The notes below the pieces were generated by a model. The model was given only the letters and a program-made list of their open reading frames with translations. It was not told where the DNA came from and searched no databases. The position numbers and the translations under genes were made by a program. A stretch of DNA of 64,000 nucleotides from Candidatus Methanogaster sp. Lineage in GTDB: Archaea > Halobacteriota > Methanosarcinia > Methanosarcinales > Methanogasteraceae. The stretch spans positions 19,562 through 83,561 of the forward strand of contig PQXF01000004.1 of the NCBI GenBank assembly GCA_003194445.1, written 5' to 3'. This document shows, piece by piece, positions 63,493-64,000 of the stretch. Each line of letters opens with the position of its first letter. Position 1 is the first letter of the stretch.

Positions 63493-64000
63493 TTTGCATC
63501 CAAAAACTTCGTTTTCCTTTGGTGGCCCCTTCTCATAGTACACGAATGTCATTTTTTCGCCGCAATTTGGGCATGTTGGCGCCCATTTGTTTGGATTCTT
63601 AAGAAAATCATCAAATGTCGCTTGTCTTATACTTACCTGTAAGTATTTGGAGTATCTTCTTTTGATTCCACGGCTGTATGCTCCGTAATACCGTATCATT
63701 TTAAAATTCCGATCTGGAATGTGCTGAATCAACGCTTTAATGAATTCTCGCACCGTCATCGTCACAAAATGTCTCTTGCCATCATGGTCCCCGTACCAGA
63801 ACGTTACCGTTTTTCCATCATATCGATACAATCGTGTGTTTGCAACCGCTGGATGTCTGATATATCTGGCTACGTACTTTGCTATCCTCTTTTTATTTGT
63901 GATTCTGGATTCTTTTGGGAGATGCACATAGAATCCCTTGGGATATTCCTGGAAAAGTTGGTTTATGAGCACCGAATATACATCTTCCTTTGGAAGTGCT
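63448..64000 (-). mobile_element. IS91-like (Y2-type) transposase C-terminal part, truncated by window end
   Basis: RIAKYVARYIRHPAVANTRLYRYDGKTVTFWYGD...FIKALIQHIPDRNFKMIRYYGAYSRGIK; frame stays open to 64000 (ALPKEDVYSVLINQLFQE). Confidence 0.82.

Noticed and set aside
1-64000. CRISPR array or cas genes
   Set aside because: No regularly spaced short direct repeats and no Cas-like proteins were seen; the repeats found are long gene duplications.

Overview
Archaeal (euryarchaeal) chromosome window. Archaeal markers are G1P dehydrogenase, archaeal RPA with a downstream RPA-associated gene, aEF-2 remnant, Trm1, an intein-containing NrdD, S-layer duplication-domain proteins with dockerin-like C-termini, and TATA/BRE-style promoters. 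A Methanosarcinales/ANME-like host is an inference only. Main content: (1) bp 1-10258, a DISARM-like defence island with an SNF2-associated fragment, an Eco57I-type methylase split by a 1-nt shift in a G-run, and a 1752-aa DUF1998 helicase with a C-terminal nuclease-like domain. (2) 10.3-14.4 kb, a graveyard of truncated genes: ATPase pseudogene, hsdM N-terminus, rhuM remnant next to an intact rhuM, AlbA_2 remnant, and aEF-2 C-terminus. (3) 16.4-28.7 kb, an RPA/S-layer divergent unit that has been repeatedly duplicated. One RPA remnant is fused in frame, without a canonical start codon, to an Hrq1/YprA-like helicase. (4) 31.1-34.2 kb, a four-gene unknown island bracketed by a duplicated egsA 3' end. 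(5) An HNH/Dam restriction-modification pair. (6) dnaK, nrdD (489-aa intein), a glutaredoxin, and a tandem 803-bp duplication carrying tRNA-Arg(CCT) and a convergent RelE/antitoxin pair. (7) Housekeeping genes (argB, aspartate kinase, trm1), a 2.5k-aa PKD/PQQ/DUF2341/dockerin surface protein, and two copies of an unexplained divergent wHTH/small-protein cassette. No CRISPR array was seen. All family calls are from reading motifs by eye; no database search was run.
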